Positions 26,376-35,623 of a DNA stretch of 64,000 nucleotides are shown here, in pieces. Each line of letters starts with the position of its first letter. Position 1 is the stretch's first letter. Source of the stretch: Fluviispira sanaruensis (GTDB lineage Bacteria; Bdellovibrionota_B; Oligoflexia; Silvanigrellales; Silvanigrellaceae); the NCBI RefSeq assembly GCF_004295685.1, contig NZ_AP019368.1, forward strand, positions 2,929,501-2,993,500, in the 5' to 3' direction. Under the pieces are notes generated by a model. The model searched no databases, had not been told where the DNA came from, and worked only from the letters and a program-made list of their open reading frames with translations. Both the position numbers and the translations under genes were made by a program.

Positions 26376-27755
26376 TCATGTTACATAACCTTCTTTTAGT
26401 ATATCATTTAATGATTCTTTTAAAACATGAATACCTTCAATTAATGCATCATCTTGGATACTTAACGGTGGCCCAAGTTTTATTGTTCCACAACAGGTTC
26501 TTATTGATAGGAGTCCTTTTTGCATTGATTTCTCTATAATTCTATCAACTAACTCAATATCTAATTCTTTACTAAATGGATTTCTAATAAATACTGCCCA
26601 AACCATTCCTGCACCAAAAATTTCACAAACAATACCTGGTTTTTCACTTTGCCATTGATGGAGCTCTTTTTCGATAATTTTTCCTTTTCGGGAGGATTCA
26701 AATACCATATTATCTTCCAATAAAACTTTAATCGCAGCATGTGATGCTGCAGCTCCGATTGGATTACCGCCATGCGTACTGTTTAGCGATGCATCTATGT
26801 CAATTAATTCTTTTCTACCAATTACTGCAGATACTGGAATACTTGATGAAAGAGCTTTACCACACCAAATTATATCGGGCTCAACTTCAAAGTGTTCAAA
26901 ACCGAATAATTTTCCAGTTCTTCCAAATCCAGCTTGCACTTCATCAAACCCTAAAAGAGAATTATTTTGATCGCACCATTTTCTGAGTGCTTGCATATAG
27001 TCTTTAGGAAAAAAAACAGCGCACCAGCCCTGATAGGGCTCAGCATAAAAACCTGCAATATTTGATAAATCTACCCCTGAATTTTTTAAGTTTTTAAGGC
27101 TTTCATAAAAAAACTCTTCTCCAGACATATTTTTTTCTTCCAGAACCCATGGATATGGGTAAGGCAAATGAAAAATTTCAGGATGAACATATTTAATCCA
27201 TTTTTTTCCTCCAAGCTTTCCGCCGAGAGTTTGTGAACCCATTGTTTTACCATGAAATGCTCCCTCAAAAGCAATAATGAGTGTTTTTTCTGGATGTAGA
27301 TTTGCTCCATATAATCGTAGCATTTTTAATGCGGCTTCTGTAGCTTCTGATCCTGTCGATAAAAGAAGCACTTTATTTAAAGCTCCTGGCGTTATTTCAA
27401 TTAAAATATTTACAAGCTTTGCTCTTAATTCAGTCTGGTAATAATAAGCATTTAAAAGCTTATCGCTTACAGTTTTTATAATTGCTTCACAAACTTTAGG
27501 ATGCGAATGACCTATGTTAGCAACAAAAATTGTTGAAGTGAAATCTATCCATTTATTACCAGAGACGTCATATATTTGAAAGTCTTCTGCTTTATGCCAA
27601 ACTACCGGTAATTGATCATTCATAGATAAAGGCTCAGACTGTAGGCATAGATTAATGATCGAAAGAGTTTTTGGATTTGGTATTTGGGTAACAATATTAC
27701 GATATTTTGTTGTAATCTTTTCCACATTGATTGGATTTAACGAAAATTGATACAT
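26376..27755 (-). CDS. class III PLP-dependent aminotransferase
   Basis: The 459-residue protein has the class III order: FVANIGHSHPKVCEAI, LLLSTGSEATEAALKM, AFEGAFHGKTMGSQTLGG, LGFDEVQAGFGRTGKLF and the PLP lysine in IIWCGKALSSSIPVS. Relatives include acetylornithine, 4-aminobutyrate and glutamate-1-semialdehyde enzymes. In this operon it may install an amino group on a sugar chain end or make an amino-acid decoration. It is followed by the methyltransferase gene after 38 nt. Confidence 0.88.
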   Translation of the reverse strand: MYQFSLNPINVEKITTKYRNIVTQIPNPKTLSIINLCLQSEPLSMNDQLPVVWHKAEDFQIYDVSGNKWIDFTSTIFVANIGHSHPKVCEAIIKTVSDKLLNAYYYQTELRAKLVNILIEITPGALNKVLLLSTGSEATEAALKMLRLYGANLHPEKTLIIAFEGAFHGKTMGSQTLGGKLGGKKWIKYVHPEIFHLPYPYPWVLEEKNMSGEEFFYESLKNLKNSGVDLSNIAGFYAEPYQGWCAVFFPKDYMQALRKWCDQNNSLLGFDEVQAGFGRTGKLFGFEHFEVEPDIIWCGKALSSSIPVSAVIGRKELIDIDASLNSTHGGNPIGAAASHAAIKVLLEDNMVFESSRKGKIIEKELHQWQSEKPGIVCEIFGAGMVWAVFIRNPFSKELDIELVDRIIEKSMQKGLLSIRTCCGTIKLGPPLSIQDDALIEGIHVLKESLNDILKEGYVT

Positions 27756-27779
27756 TTACTTTTTCCTTTATTCCTTTTT

Positions 27780-28223
27780 CTATAATATTTCTACAAGTTC
27801 TATATAATTTCCTTCAGGATCTTGGCAAAAGCAAACCTTTGCGTTTTTTGATGGAGAAATTTTAGGAGAAGAAATAAAATTAACATTATTTTCCTTTAGA
27901 AAAACATATGTTTCATCTATATTCTTTACAGTTAATGCAATATGCGCAATACCGACATCAAATATTTTTCTATGCAAAGACTCTTTTTTAATTTCTAAAT
28001 TTAAATAATTTAATAGTTCTAGCATCCATTTATCAGGAGCAATAATCTTTAAGATATGTACTTTTACTTCATTTATTCCAAGTATTTCTGAAATAAACAT
28101 TCCATCTTCAACTTCTTCGCTTAATATTTTAAAACCTAAAATATTAAGATAAAACTTTTTCATTATATCCATATTCACTACAGGAATACCAGTATGCCTT
28201 CCTGCAATCACTATACTTCCCAT
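27780..28223 (-). CDS. VOC-superfamily (glyoxalase/dioxygenase fold) protein
   Basis: From the ATG at 28223, preceded by AGGGGAG, the protein has 147 residues; an upstream ATG at 28271 would overlap gmhA. RHTGIPVVNMDIMKKFYLNILGF and IAHIALTVKNIDETYVFLKEN are the two half-modules, and CFCQDPEGNYIELVEIL is the family C-terminus with the metal-ligand glutamate. VOC proteins include isomerases, epimerases and dioxygenases, so a sugar epimerase role is conceivable but not shown. Confidence 0.75.
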   Translation of the reverse strand: MGSIVIAGRHTGIPVVNMDIMKKFYLNILGFKILSEEVEDGMFISEILGINEVKVHILKIIAPDKWMLELLNYLNLEIKKESLHRKIFDVGIAHIALTVKNIDETYVFLKENNVNFISSPKISPSKNAKVCFCQDPEGNYIELVEIL

Positions 28224-28239
28224 AACTCCCCTGATATTT

Positions 28240-28812
28240 TTATTTAAACAGTCTTGCTTCCACAATTTCACAAATAATATGAGCGATCATAATATGACAT
28301 TCCTGTATATTAGGAGTATGATCAGAAGGCACTCTAATTGCAATATCACATAGCGCGGCTAATTTTCCTCCTTGGTTTCCTGTCATACCTATAATAGACA
28401 TTCCTTTACTTTTAGCAACTTCTACAGCATTCAAAACATTTTTTGAATTTCCACTCGTAGATATTCCCCATAAAATGTCATTTTTGGTTCCAAAAGCTTC
28501 AACTTGTCTCGAATAAGAATAATCATAATTATAGTCATTAGAAATTGCTGTTAAAGAGGAAGTATTACAATTTAATGCAAGAGCAAAAAGTGCTTTTCTA
28601 TCAATTAAAAACTTTGATACAAATTCTGCAGCAATATGCTGACTATCTGCGGCACTTCCACCATTACCACAAATAATCAATTTATTTTTATTTTCAAAAG
28701 CAGTTACGATTAAATCAATTGATTTTAAAATATTTAGTTTAATTTCTCTATTTATACTGAGTTTTGTTTCAATCGATTTTTTAATTAGCCCACTTATTAT
28801 TTCTATTGTCAT
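28240..28812 (-). CDS. gmhA: sedoheptulose-7-phosphate isomerase
   Basis: The 190-residue protein is a standard-length GmhA: IICGNGGSAADSQHIAAEFVSKF, LTAISNDYNYDYSYSRQVEAFG, LWGISTSGNSKNVLNAVEVAK and PNIQECHIMIAHIICEIVE with the catalytic Glu and His. It converts sedoheptulose 7-phosphate to D-glycero-D-manno-heptose 7-phosphate. HddC is 10 nt upstream and HddA is five genes further, which together gives a nearly complete GDP-D-manno-heptose route. Confidence 0.88.
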   Translation of the reverse strand: MTIEIISGLIKKSIETKLSINREIKLNILKSIDLIVTAFENKNKLIICGNGGSAADSQHIAAEFVSKFLIDRKALFALALNCNTSSLTAISNDYNYDYSYSRQVEAFGTKNDILWGISTSGNSKNVLNAVEVAKSKGMSIIGMTGNQGGKLAALCDIAIRVPSDHTPNIQECHIMIAHIICEIVEARLFK

Positions 28813-28822
28813 TGATTACAAC

Positions 28823-29887
28823 CTAAAAATTAAAAGAATAAAAAGATATATCACTTATATTATATTCATTAATAAAATCTCTTAACTCGCCTTCAAAATC
28901 ATCCCAATAATTAAAAAACGTATCAAGTTTTAAATTTCTATTACCTAAAACAGTTTCAATAAATTCTCTTTTAATTGAATTTTTATAAAAAAATCCTGTA
29001 AGTATAAATTCAGAGTAATTGATTTTATTAATATCAGATAATAGCTTATTATTAATATATATATTATTTTCTAAAAATACCTTTTCAAGAGTTGCCATGT
29101 CAATGAATATTGATTTCTTTTTAAATGAATACTTTAGCTTTTCTGGTAAAAATTTACTTAGATCATTACTAACTCTATTAAATCTTTCTGGAGTTCCCAT
29201 ATCTCTAATATATTCAATTGATTTGTATGCGTAAATATCAATTTTATTTTTCACAAGAAGAGGAATAAAATCTCTCTCAAAGTTTTTTGGATTATTTTCT
29301 TCAATATAAGACAATAATTCTACGTTTAATATAGATATTGCTGCATTTACATTATTTAGATAATAACTACCTTGAGGATGAGGTCGTACTAATAGAGCGA
29401 TTACTTTCAGAGTTATTTCATCAAACGATATAAGATCTGCATCCATTGGATGAAAGTTAGAGTGAACAGTAAGAGTGCATTGTGCTTTTTTTCCCTGGTG
29501 AAAAGAACAAAATCTTTCTAAATCTATATCAAAAACAAGATCTCCGCTTACAAAAATTAAATATTTCGTATTTATACTTTTTTTAATAAGAGACAGACAC
29601 CCCGAAGTGCCAAGAGGAGTTTCTTCTATAACAACGTCAATTAAATTATTATATTTTTTATAAAGTCGTTCTTTTATAACTTCTCCCCTAAATCCAGCAA
29701 GTACTATAATTTTTTTTACTCCATATTCTAGAAAAAAATCAATCTGCCTAAGTAATACTTGTTTTCCAGCAATTTCAACAAGTGGTTTTGGGATATCTGG
29801 AAAAAGAGATTGAATTCGTGTACCTTTGCCACCAGCAAGTATAGCAACACAATAGTCTTGATAATTTATACTTTGATTTTTTATCAA
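28823..29887 (-). CDS. hddC: heptose-1-phosphate guanylyltransferase-like (HddC) with degenerate HAD tail
   Basis: Residues about 1-240 form a sugar nucleotidyltransferase: AILAGGKGTRIQSLFPDIPK, FVSGDLVFDID and YIRDMGTPERFNRVSNDL. The next 110 residues begin KKKSIFIDMATLEKVF, in the place where fused GmhB phosphatases have a DxDGT motif; the first aspartate is kept but the second aspartate and glycine are not. EFILTGFFYKNS and LKLDTFFNYWDDFE follow like later HAD segments. I infer a decayed or repurposed GmhB domain. Nucleotide specificity (GTP) is from family context. Confidence 0.7.
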   Translation of the reverse strand: MIKNQSINYQDYCVAILAGGKGTRIQSLFPDIPKPLVEIAGKQVLLRQIDFFLEYGVKKIIVLAGFRGEVIKERLYKKYNNLIDVVIEETPLGTSGCLSLIKKSINTKYLIFVSGDLVFDIDLERFCSFHQGKKAQCTLTVHSNFHPMDADLISFDEITLKVIALLVRPHPQGSYYLNNVNAAISILNVELLSYIEENNPKNFERDFIPLLVKNKIDIYAYKSIEYIRDMGTPERFNRVSNDLSKFLPEKLKYSFKKKSIFIDMATLEKVFLENNIYINNKLLSDINKINYSEFILTGFFYKNSIKREFIETVLGNRNLKLDTFFNYWDDFEGELRDFINEYNISDISFYSFNF

Positions 29888-29900
29888 ATTATATCATCCT

Positions 29901-30671
29901 TTAATGAAAACAATTTGTTTGTCCTCCATCGACAGTTAAAATAGAGCCCGTAATAAAAGACGCTTTTTCAGAACAAAGAAATAATGATGCATTTGCAACA
30001 TCTTCTAATGTACCAAATCGTTTCATTGGGACATTTTGCTCAATCATTTTTTTTACTCTGGACGGATCAGCAATCATTTTTTTATCCCATGTTCCACCAG
30101 GAAAATAAATATTACCAAGTGCAAGACAATTAACTCTAATTCCTTTGTTTGCAATTTTTTTAGAAAGATGTTTCGAAAATGAGTGTAATGCAGATTTTGC
30201 AACTGAATAATCTATTGGAGCATCAAAGGCTTCCTGACCACAAATTGACCCAATGAACAATATACAACCTTTAGCATTTTCAAGCAAAGATAGAAACTCT
30301 CTAACAGTATTAACAGCTGAATTAAAATTTTGGTCAAAAATATTATTAAAAGGACTATACTCAGGTATGGTGTCTAAAGAACTGTTTCCAGTTCCAACAT
30401 TACAAACTAATATATCAAGTGTTCTAAATTCAATTTCTAGTTCTTGCCTTAGAGACGCAATAGATTTAGGCAAAGTAAAATCGCATGGTTTTACAATTCT
30501 ATTATTCATATAATTTTCGGGAAATTGTGTATTTTGAAATGAAGCAAGTGTTCTTGCTGTATAACAAACATTTGCTCCATTTTTTAAAAATTCATTTGCA
30601 ATTCCACAGCCAATACCTTTAGATGAGCCTGTAACTAGAACATTTTTATTTTGAAATGGTTGATGCGCCAT
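29901..30671 (-). CDS. short-chain dehydrogenase/reductase
   Basis: The 256-residue SDR has TGSSKGIGCGIANEFLKNG, the NVG variant of the NNAG motif (LVCNVGTGNSS), the serine in LFIGSICGQEAF and YSVAKSALHSF with the catalytic Tyr and Lys. It ends LTVDGGQTNCFH. It lies between the NeuA-like gene (20 nt) and hddC (14 nt). It likely reduces or oxidises a nucleotide- or CMP-sugar precursor. Confidence 0.85.
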   Translation of the reverse strand: MAHQPFQNKNVLVTGSSKGIGCGIANEFLKNGANVCYTARTLASFQNTQFPENYMNNRIVKPCDFTLPKSIASLRQELEIEFRTLDILVCNVGTGNSSLDTIPEYSPFNNIFDQNFNSAVNTVREFLSLLENAKGCILFIGSICGQEAFDAPIDYSVAKSALHSFSKHLSKKIANKGIRVNCLALGNIYFPGGTWDKKMIADPSRVKKMIEQNVPMKRFGTLEDVANASLFLCSEKASFITGSILTVDGGQTNCFH

Positions 30672-30690
30672 AATTTACTCATTTTTATTA

Positions 30691-31419
30691 TCAGTTATTT
30701 TCTTTTAGGAATTTTAATATTTCTAAATTTTTATTTTGAATCTGAAACTCTAAGAATTCAAAATCATTAATTGTATCAATTTCAGTACAAAAGGGAGTTT
30801 CAAAAGCTAGTATTTTATTACCATGCATTGAATTATTCTCTAATAAGATTGCTGTATTCAGGATATCAACATATCCATTAGGAACATATACTTTTTGAAC
30901 TAACTGCCTTGGAACGTTTAAGTAATTTGAATGACCAGCTAAAGGTTCAAAATAGTTATTAGTTTGGTCTTTTATAAACCATTTAAAAGGTGTTTCTGGC
31001 GCTTCATGCGCAGAGCGCAGCGAAGTTGCTTGAGCATTATTAATAAACATATCAATCGATGAATTTAAAACACCTATTTCTCTAATTGGAGTTGTTACTC
31101 TTAGATGCATCCAATAATCTGGAATTTCAATTTTTTGTTTATTTAACCAATGAATTGCATGAAGCATAAACTCAAGATCGGTTGATGAATCTAAAGAGAT
31201 TTCTTTAGGTCTCAAAAAAGGAACTTCCACCCCATATTTTTTTGCAATAAATGCTATTTCTTCACAATCAGTAGAAATAATTATTTTTTCAATATGTGTG
31301 CAGAGTTTCGCTGCGGCAATGGAATAGGCGATTAATGGAATACCAGCAAGAGTCTTTATATTTTTTTTAGGAACCCCTTTGGATCCTCCTCGTGCAGGTA
31401 TAATTGCATATATTCTCAT
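30691..31419 (-). CDS. acylneuraminate cytidylyltransferase-like CMP-sugar synthetase
   Basis: The 242-residue protein begins YAIIPARGGSKGVPKKNIKT, followed by LAGIPLIAYSIAAAK and the LRVTTPIREIGVL segment. It belongs to the NeuA/LegF/PseF family and would activate the nonulosonic acid made by the NeuB-like enzyme two genes upstream. Its ATG overlaps the stop of the TIM-barrel gene by 4 nt. Which sugar acid it uses cannot be told. Confidence 0.85.
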   Translation of the reverse strand: MRIYAIIPARGGSKGVPKKNIKTLAGIPLIAYSIAAAKLCTHIEKIIISTDCEEIAFIAKKYGVEVPFLRPKEISLDSSTDLEFMLHAIHWLNKQKIEIPDYWMHLRVTTPIREIGVLNSSIDMFINNAQATSLRSAHEAPETPFKWFIKDQTNNYFEPLAGHSNYLNVPRQLVQKVYVPNGYVDILNTAILLENNSMHGNKILAFETPFCTEIDTINDFEFLEFQIQNKNLEILKFLKENN

Positions 31420-32267
31420 AAATTAAGCTCTAAATAATTATTAATTATTTTCTTAATCCAGTTATACTGCTCTATAAATATAGAAACTCCCTGGTCATCT
31501 CTGTAAGCTTGCATTATTAAAATCCCACTGTAATTTATTTTTTTTAGTTCATTAAATACATTTTCAAAACAAGCGTCTCCTTTTCCAAAAAAAACAGATT
31601 TTCCATTTTTAATTCGATCTTTAATATGAATATTAGTAATTAATGACCCATAATTTTTAAATTCTTCACAAGGATTATAGCCTATTGAAGCGCTATTACC
31701 TATATCATAATTTACTTTAACATTTTCAGAAGGAAACATTTTTAAAAGGTTATAAAAATCAAATGGATTTAAATCAGTTTCAAGTGCAAGACAAACAGAA
31801 TTTTTTTCTGCGTCTATTAGGCATTCTGATAGAGAGTTTACAAATTTATTTTTATCCTGCTCTGTATTTAACGATGAAGAATCTACACAAGGAATTACAA
31901 TGTTTTTAACCCCTAATTTTGGAGAAATACTAATAAGATGTTTTAATATTTCTATGCCTTCTCTAACTTTATAAGAGTCATTGTTATGAAGTGAACATTC
32001 CATAAAAAAATCAGCACATATACTTAACACTTCAACATTAGTTTGTTTTGAAATTTTAAGAATCTCTTCTATTCCGCCAGTGTAAATTAAAGGGTTTTTT
32101 TCATAATCGTTGCAATCTAAAATAAATTCGATACAATCTAAGTTTAAGGTTGAAGCTAAAGGAAATTCATCCTGCCAATATCCGATAGGATGAGCTTGAA
32201 ATCTTTCCTTGTATTTTGGTAAAAGGCGTCCTTGCATTATCCCTACTTTAACTTTTCTCAAAACCAT
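31416..32267 (-). CDS. xylose-isomerase-like TIM-barrel sugar epimerase/isomerase
   Basis: The 283-residue protein matches the AP-endonuclease-2/xylose-isomerase-like fold: KVGIMQGRLLPKY, LDCIEFILDCNDYE, ICADFFMECSLHN, LALETDLNPFDF, VNYDIGNSASIGYNP and ITNIHIKDRIKNGKSVFFGKG hold the usual metal ligands (Glu, Asp, His, His, Glu order is plausible). It overlaps the end of the NeuB-fusion gene by 10 nt. The fusion partner of NeuB next door has the same fold, so the two barrels may be functionally linked. Confidence 0.8.
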   Translation of the reverse strand: MVLRKVKVGIMQGRLLPKYKERFQAHPIGYWQDEFPLASTLNLDCIEFILDCNDYEKNPLIYTGGIEEILKISKQTNVEVLSICADFFMECSLHNNDSYKVREGIEILKHLISISPKLGVKNIVIPCVDSSSLNTEQDKNKFVNSLSECLIDAEKNSVCLALETDLNPFDFYNLLKMFPSENVKVNYDIGNSASIGYNPCEEFKNYGSLITNIHIKDRIKNGKSVFFGKGDACFENVFNELKKINYSGILIMQAYRDDQGVSIFIEQYNWIKKIINNYLELNL

Positions 32268-34186
32268 TTCTCCAATTTTTCAAGAGCAATCCAAAATCCC
32301 TCACCCTCATTTTTATGGCCTTGCCAAATTTCAGGAATAAAAGAAGCTGTTGGACAATATTTATCAAATAAATAAGCGAGTTCTGTAAAATTGACTTCAC
32401 CCTCTCCAATTTGTAGACCTTCTCCATCTACACCTTCAGCATCCCCTAAATGAATATGAGCAGTATGTGGTGCTACTAAGTCTAAATATTGTTTCATTGT
32501 ATACCCGTGAAAGTTACAGGTCAAATGTGCGTGTGAATAATCTAAGCACATTCGATAATTAAACTCTTTACAAAACCAATCACATTCTTCTGGAAATTTA
32601 AAAAGATTTTGATACTGCTGTCCCCCCATATGCCATGGAAATGGAGCCATTGTTTGCGGTATTAATTCTACTTCAGAATCTTCAAAAATTTTAAAACTTT
32701 TTAATAAATTATAATAAAGAGGCATTCGAGCTTCATCAGGAAGGGGGGCATTTTGGGTAAAACCTCCAACGTTTGCAACAATTAAAGGCTTTTTTTCATT
32801 CGGAAAATATTTTTTAAGTTCTTTAGTTATTGCAACAACTCGCTTCATATTTTCTATAGATTTCTCTTTGTAACTTAAATCTGATGAGCATAAGTCAAGA
32901 AGATGATCTCCAGAAAATAATTCAGGTGCATGAACAACAAATCCTTGGGAATACTTCCTCTTAAAAAATCTGGGAATATTTTCATCTATATCTTTATAAC
33001 TTAAATGAAACTCGATGAGATCAGGATTTGAATTTTCAATAATACTTGCAAAGTCATGATACCTAACAGGCACCCCCCATGGCCTTTTAAATTTATAAAT
33101 TTTAGGCTTAACTCTTTTTTCATCAGGAAGATCTGTATCATATAGAAACTCACCTGCTGAAATATTTCTTGTAGATTTATTATTGACTAAGTATTGTAAT
33201 TTATAAGGTTGAAGACCTTTACCGGGGCTCAAAAATTGAAACATATCTTCAGATAGAATTGTTCCTTCATTAATATCAACCTTTGCCACAATGCTTTTTG
33301 CAAGGTTTTCTCTATTTATAAGTTCGCCTTGGCTTATCTTTCTTTCATAACATTCATACCCTAAAGATGCTTCTACATTTCTTATACATCGAACCATTTC
33401 TTTCATTTCGTGGGGTAATAAACTAATTCTGTGATCATTACCCTCCATTTTTTTATCAAATGTAAAATGTTTTTCGATAATTTTTGCACCTAAAGCAACT
33501 GCAGCAATGGGAACTTCTATACCTCTTTCGTGTCCAGAGTACCCAACAATTGGCGTCATTCTTTGTAACTGTTTTAAATATTCTAGATGAACATCTTTAT
33601 ATGGAGTAGGATAAGTTGAATTGCAATGTAATATTGCATAAGAAGCGTTTATTGAATTTAGAAGATCAATTGCTATTTGTATTTCATTCTGAGTGGACAT
33701 GCCCGATGAACAAATCATGGGTTTTTTGGATTTTGCAATTTCTTTTAAGAGCTGATGATTTGTAAGATCTGCCGAGGCAACTTTAAAAATAGGAATATCA
33801 AAATTATTTAGAACTTCAACGCTAGGGATATCCCATGGTGTACAGAAAGCAATTATATTTTTTTGTTTACAATAATCGAATATTTCTTGCATTTCATGAT
33901 TTTTCAATTGGAATTTCTCTAAAAGATCAATTGTATATTGCGTGGAAAGATCTGCTTCTGTATTTTTTAATGAATAGTTTTTACCATATAAAGATTCCAT
34001 ATTTCTCATTTGAAATTTAACTGCATCGACTCCACAATCAATTGCTGCTTCAACGAGATCTTTGGCTAATTTTAAATCACTATTATGATTATTTCCAATT
34101 TCAGCTATAATAAATGTAGGATTATTAATTCCCACTATTCGATTTCCAATTGAAAAAGTTTTATTTTGAGAAATATTTTTAATCAT
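32258..34186 (-). CDS. NeuB-like nonulosonic acid synthase fused to a TIM-barrel domain
   Basis: The 642-residue protein has two parts. Residues about 15-290 are a NeuB barrel (FIIAEIGNNHNSDLKLAKDL, PIFKVASADLTNHQLL, SSGMSTQNEIQIA, VGYSGHERGIEVPIAAVALG, EKHFTFDKKMEG), followed by an SAF domain to about 355 (RENLAKSIVAKVDINEGTIL). Residues about 370-642 are a second, xylose-isomerase-like barrel with CLDYSHAHLTCNFHGY, AHIHLGDAEGVDGEGLQIG and FIPEIWQGHKNEG. NeuB enzymes condense PEP with a hexosamine. The fused barrel may supply or modify the substrate. Confidence 0.85.
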   Translation of the reverse strand: MIKNISQNKTFSIGNRIVGINNPTFIIAEIGNNHNSDLKLAKDLVEAAIDCGVDAVKFQMRNMESLYGKNYSLKNTEADLSTQYTIDLLEKFQLKNHEMQEIFDYCKQKNIIAFCTPWDIPSVEVLNNFDIPIFKVASADLTNHQLLKEIAKSKKPMICSSGMSTQNEIQIAIDLLNSINASYAILHCNSTYPTPYKDVHLEYLKQLQRMTPIVGYSGHERGIEVPIAAVALGAKIIEKHFTFDKKMEGNDHRISLLPHEMKEMVRCIRNVEASLGYECYERKISQGELINRENLAKSIVAKVDINEGTILSEDMFQFLSPGKGLQPYKLQYLVNNKSTRNISAGEFLYDTDLPDEKRVKPKIYKFKRPWGVPVRYHDFASIIENSNPDLIEFHLSYKDIDENIPRFFKRKYSQGFVVHAPELFSGDHLLDLCSSDLSYKEKSIENMKRVVAITKELKKYFPNEKKPLIVANVGGFTQNAPLPDEARMPLYYNLLKSFKIFEDSEVELIPQTMAPFPWHMGGQQYQNLFKFPEECDWFCKEFNYRMCLDYSHAHLTCNFHGYTMKQYLDLVAPHTAHIHLGDAEGVDGEGLQIGEGEVNFTELAYLFDKYCPTASFIPEIWQGHKNEGEGFWIALEKLEKWF

Positions 34187-34204
34187 GAAATCCTTCCTTA
34201 TAAT

Positions 34205-35566
34205 CTATGCATTTGTTCTTATAACCCATGAGCGAACACCTCGGTCTTCAAATATAAAATCTTTGACTAATAAATTTTTATTTTTAAGTGCAGAGCAAAG
34301 ATTACCTTTTTTGTCAATTTTTGATTGGAATAAAAAAAATCCTCCTCCACCAGCTCCTAGGATTTTACCGCCGACAGCACCATTTTGTAATGCGAAATCG
34401 TAAATTTCATTTACATAAGGATTTGAAATTTCATCTGCAAAATTCTTTTTTAGACACCAACATTCGTGCAATAAAACGCCAAATGCATCCAAATTTCCTC
34501 TTAATAATGAAGATTTCATTTCGTAAGCAATTTCCCTTGTTCTATGAGCTAAATTAATAATATGACTTTTCTTCATTTGTAATTTTTGCTGTTCATGTAT
34601 TTTACCAATTGGGTGTTCTTCTCCAGAAAAACATAAAACAAATCGAGCTTCTAATTCATTGAGTACATCATATGGGATTTTAAGTGAAAATACTTCATTT
34701 TTAGAAGCGCTAAATTCTATAAAGTTAAATCCTCCAAAAACGGAGGCATATTGATCTTGCCAACCTCCAGATATGGATAATTCAATTCTTTCTGCTTGAA
34801 AGGCTAATTCTGCTATTTCATAACGATTTAATTTATCTTCTCGAAATTCATTAAATGCAGCGATTACCGAAGCTAATACTGCTGAAGATCCACCTAATCC
34901 AGAGTGAGGAGGAAAATCACAAGAAATTTCAAGATTAAATCCAAATGGTGGTTTTAAAAGATTTATAGCAGCCTTAATAAGATCTAACTTACCATCATAT
35001 TCTATATTTTCAATATTTTGATATGTAATATGTTGATTAAAATCATGAGAGATAATGGAGATGATGCAATCATTTCTTTTTTTTAAAAAACAATGTGCAT
35101 ACAAATTAATTGTTGCATTGAGGACTGCTCCAGTATGCTCTAGAAAAAAAGAACTGAGATCGGTACCTCCTCCACCAAAGCTTACTCTGACGGGAGATTT
35201 GCTTCTTGCAATGATATCTTTTGATTCTATATACTTAAGACTTTGTGGAAAAATCACATCTATTACTTTTTTATTTTCAATTATAGGTATGAATTTTTTA
35301 CCTTGATCAAATAATTTTAAAGCTTTTTCTCGAGAATAGTTAGTTTCCAAATAAATAAAATCCTTATTAATATATTTATCTGGTAGATCATTTGATTCTG
35401 CTCCATTTATATAAGCTCTTCGAATATCACCATCTGTTAAAACTCCTATAATCTCATCAGTATCATTAGTAATTAATAAAAATCCCTTCGTATTTTTTTC
35501 TAGTTGATTTAAACAGCTGAATATGGATGATGCACTATCTAATTTCAAAAATAAATTTTCTAGCAT
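34205..35566 (-). CDS. hddA: GHMP kinase (HddA-like heptose kinase) with N-terminal CBS pair
   Basis: Residues about 1-110 form a CBS pair (GFLLITNDTDEIIGVLTDGDIRRAY, FIPIIENKKVIDVIF). From about 118 a GHMP kinase follows: SKSPVRVSFGGGGTDLSSFF, the ATP loop PPHSGLGGSSAVLASVIAAF and the C-terminal GAVGGKILGAGGGGFFLFQ. The kinase part resembles D-glycero-D-manno-heptose 7-phosphate kinase. CBS pairs usually bind adenosyl nucleotides, so ligand control of heptose phosphorylation is possible. I know this CBS type mainly from PtmE-like nucleotidyltransferases. Confidence 0.82.
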   Translation of the reverse strand: MLENLFLKLDSASSIFSCLNQLEKNTKGFLLITNDTDEIIGVLTDGDIRRAYINGAESNDLPDKYINKDFIYLETNYSREKALKLFDQGKKFIPIIENKKVIDVIFPQSLKYIESKDIIARSKSPVRVSFGGGGTDLSSFFLEHTGAVLNATINLYAHCFLKKRNDCIISIISHDFNQHITYQNIENIEYDGKLDLIKAAINLLKPPFGFNLEISCDFPPHSGLGGSSAVLASVIAAFNEFREDKLNRYEIAELAFQAERIELSISGGWQDQYASVFGGFNFIEFSASKNEVFSLKIPYDVLNELEARFVLCFSGEEHPIGKIHEQQKLQMKKSHIINLAHRTREIAYEMKSSLLRGNLDAFGVLLHECWCLKKNFADEISNPYVNEIYDFALQNGAVGGKILGAGGGGFFLFQSKIDKKGNLCSALKNKNLLVKDFIFEDRGVRSWVIRTNA

Positions 35567-35623
35567 TATTTTTTTTCCTATTAGATATAAAACTTTTAAT
35601 TAAATTAGGAAAATATTTTTTAT

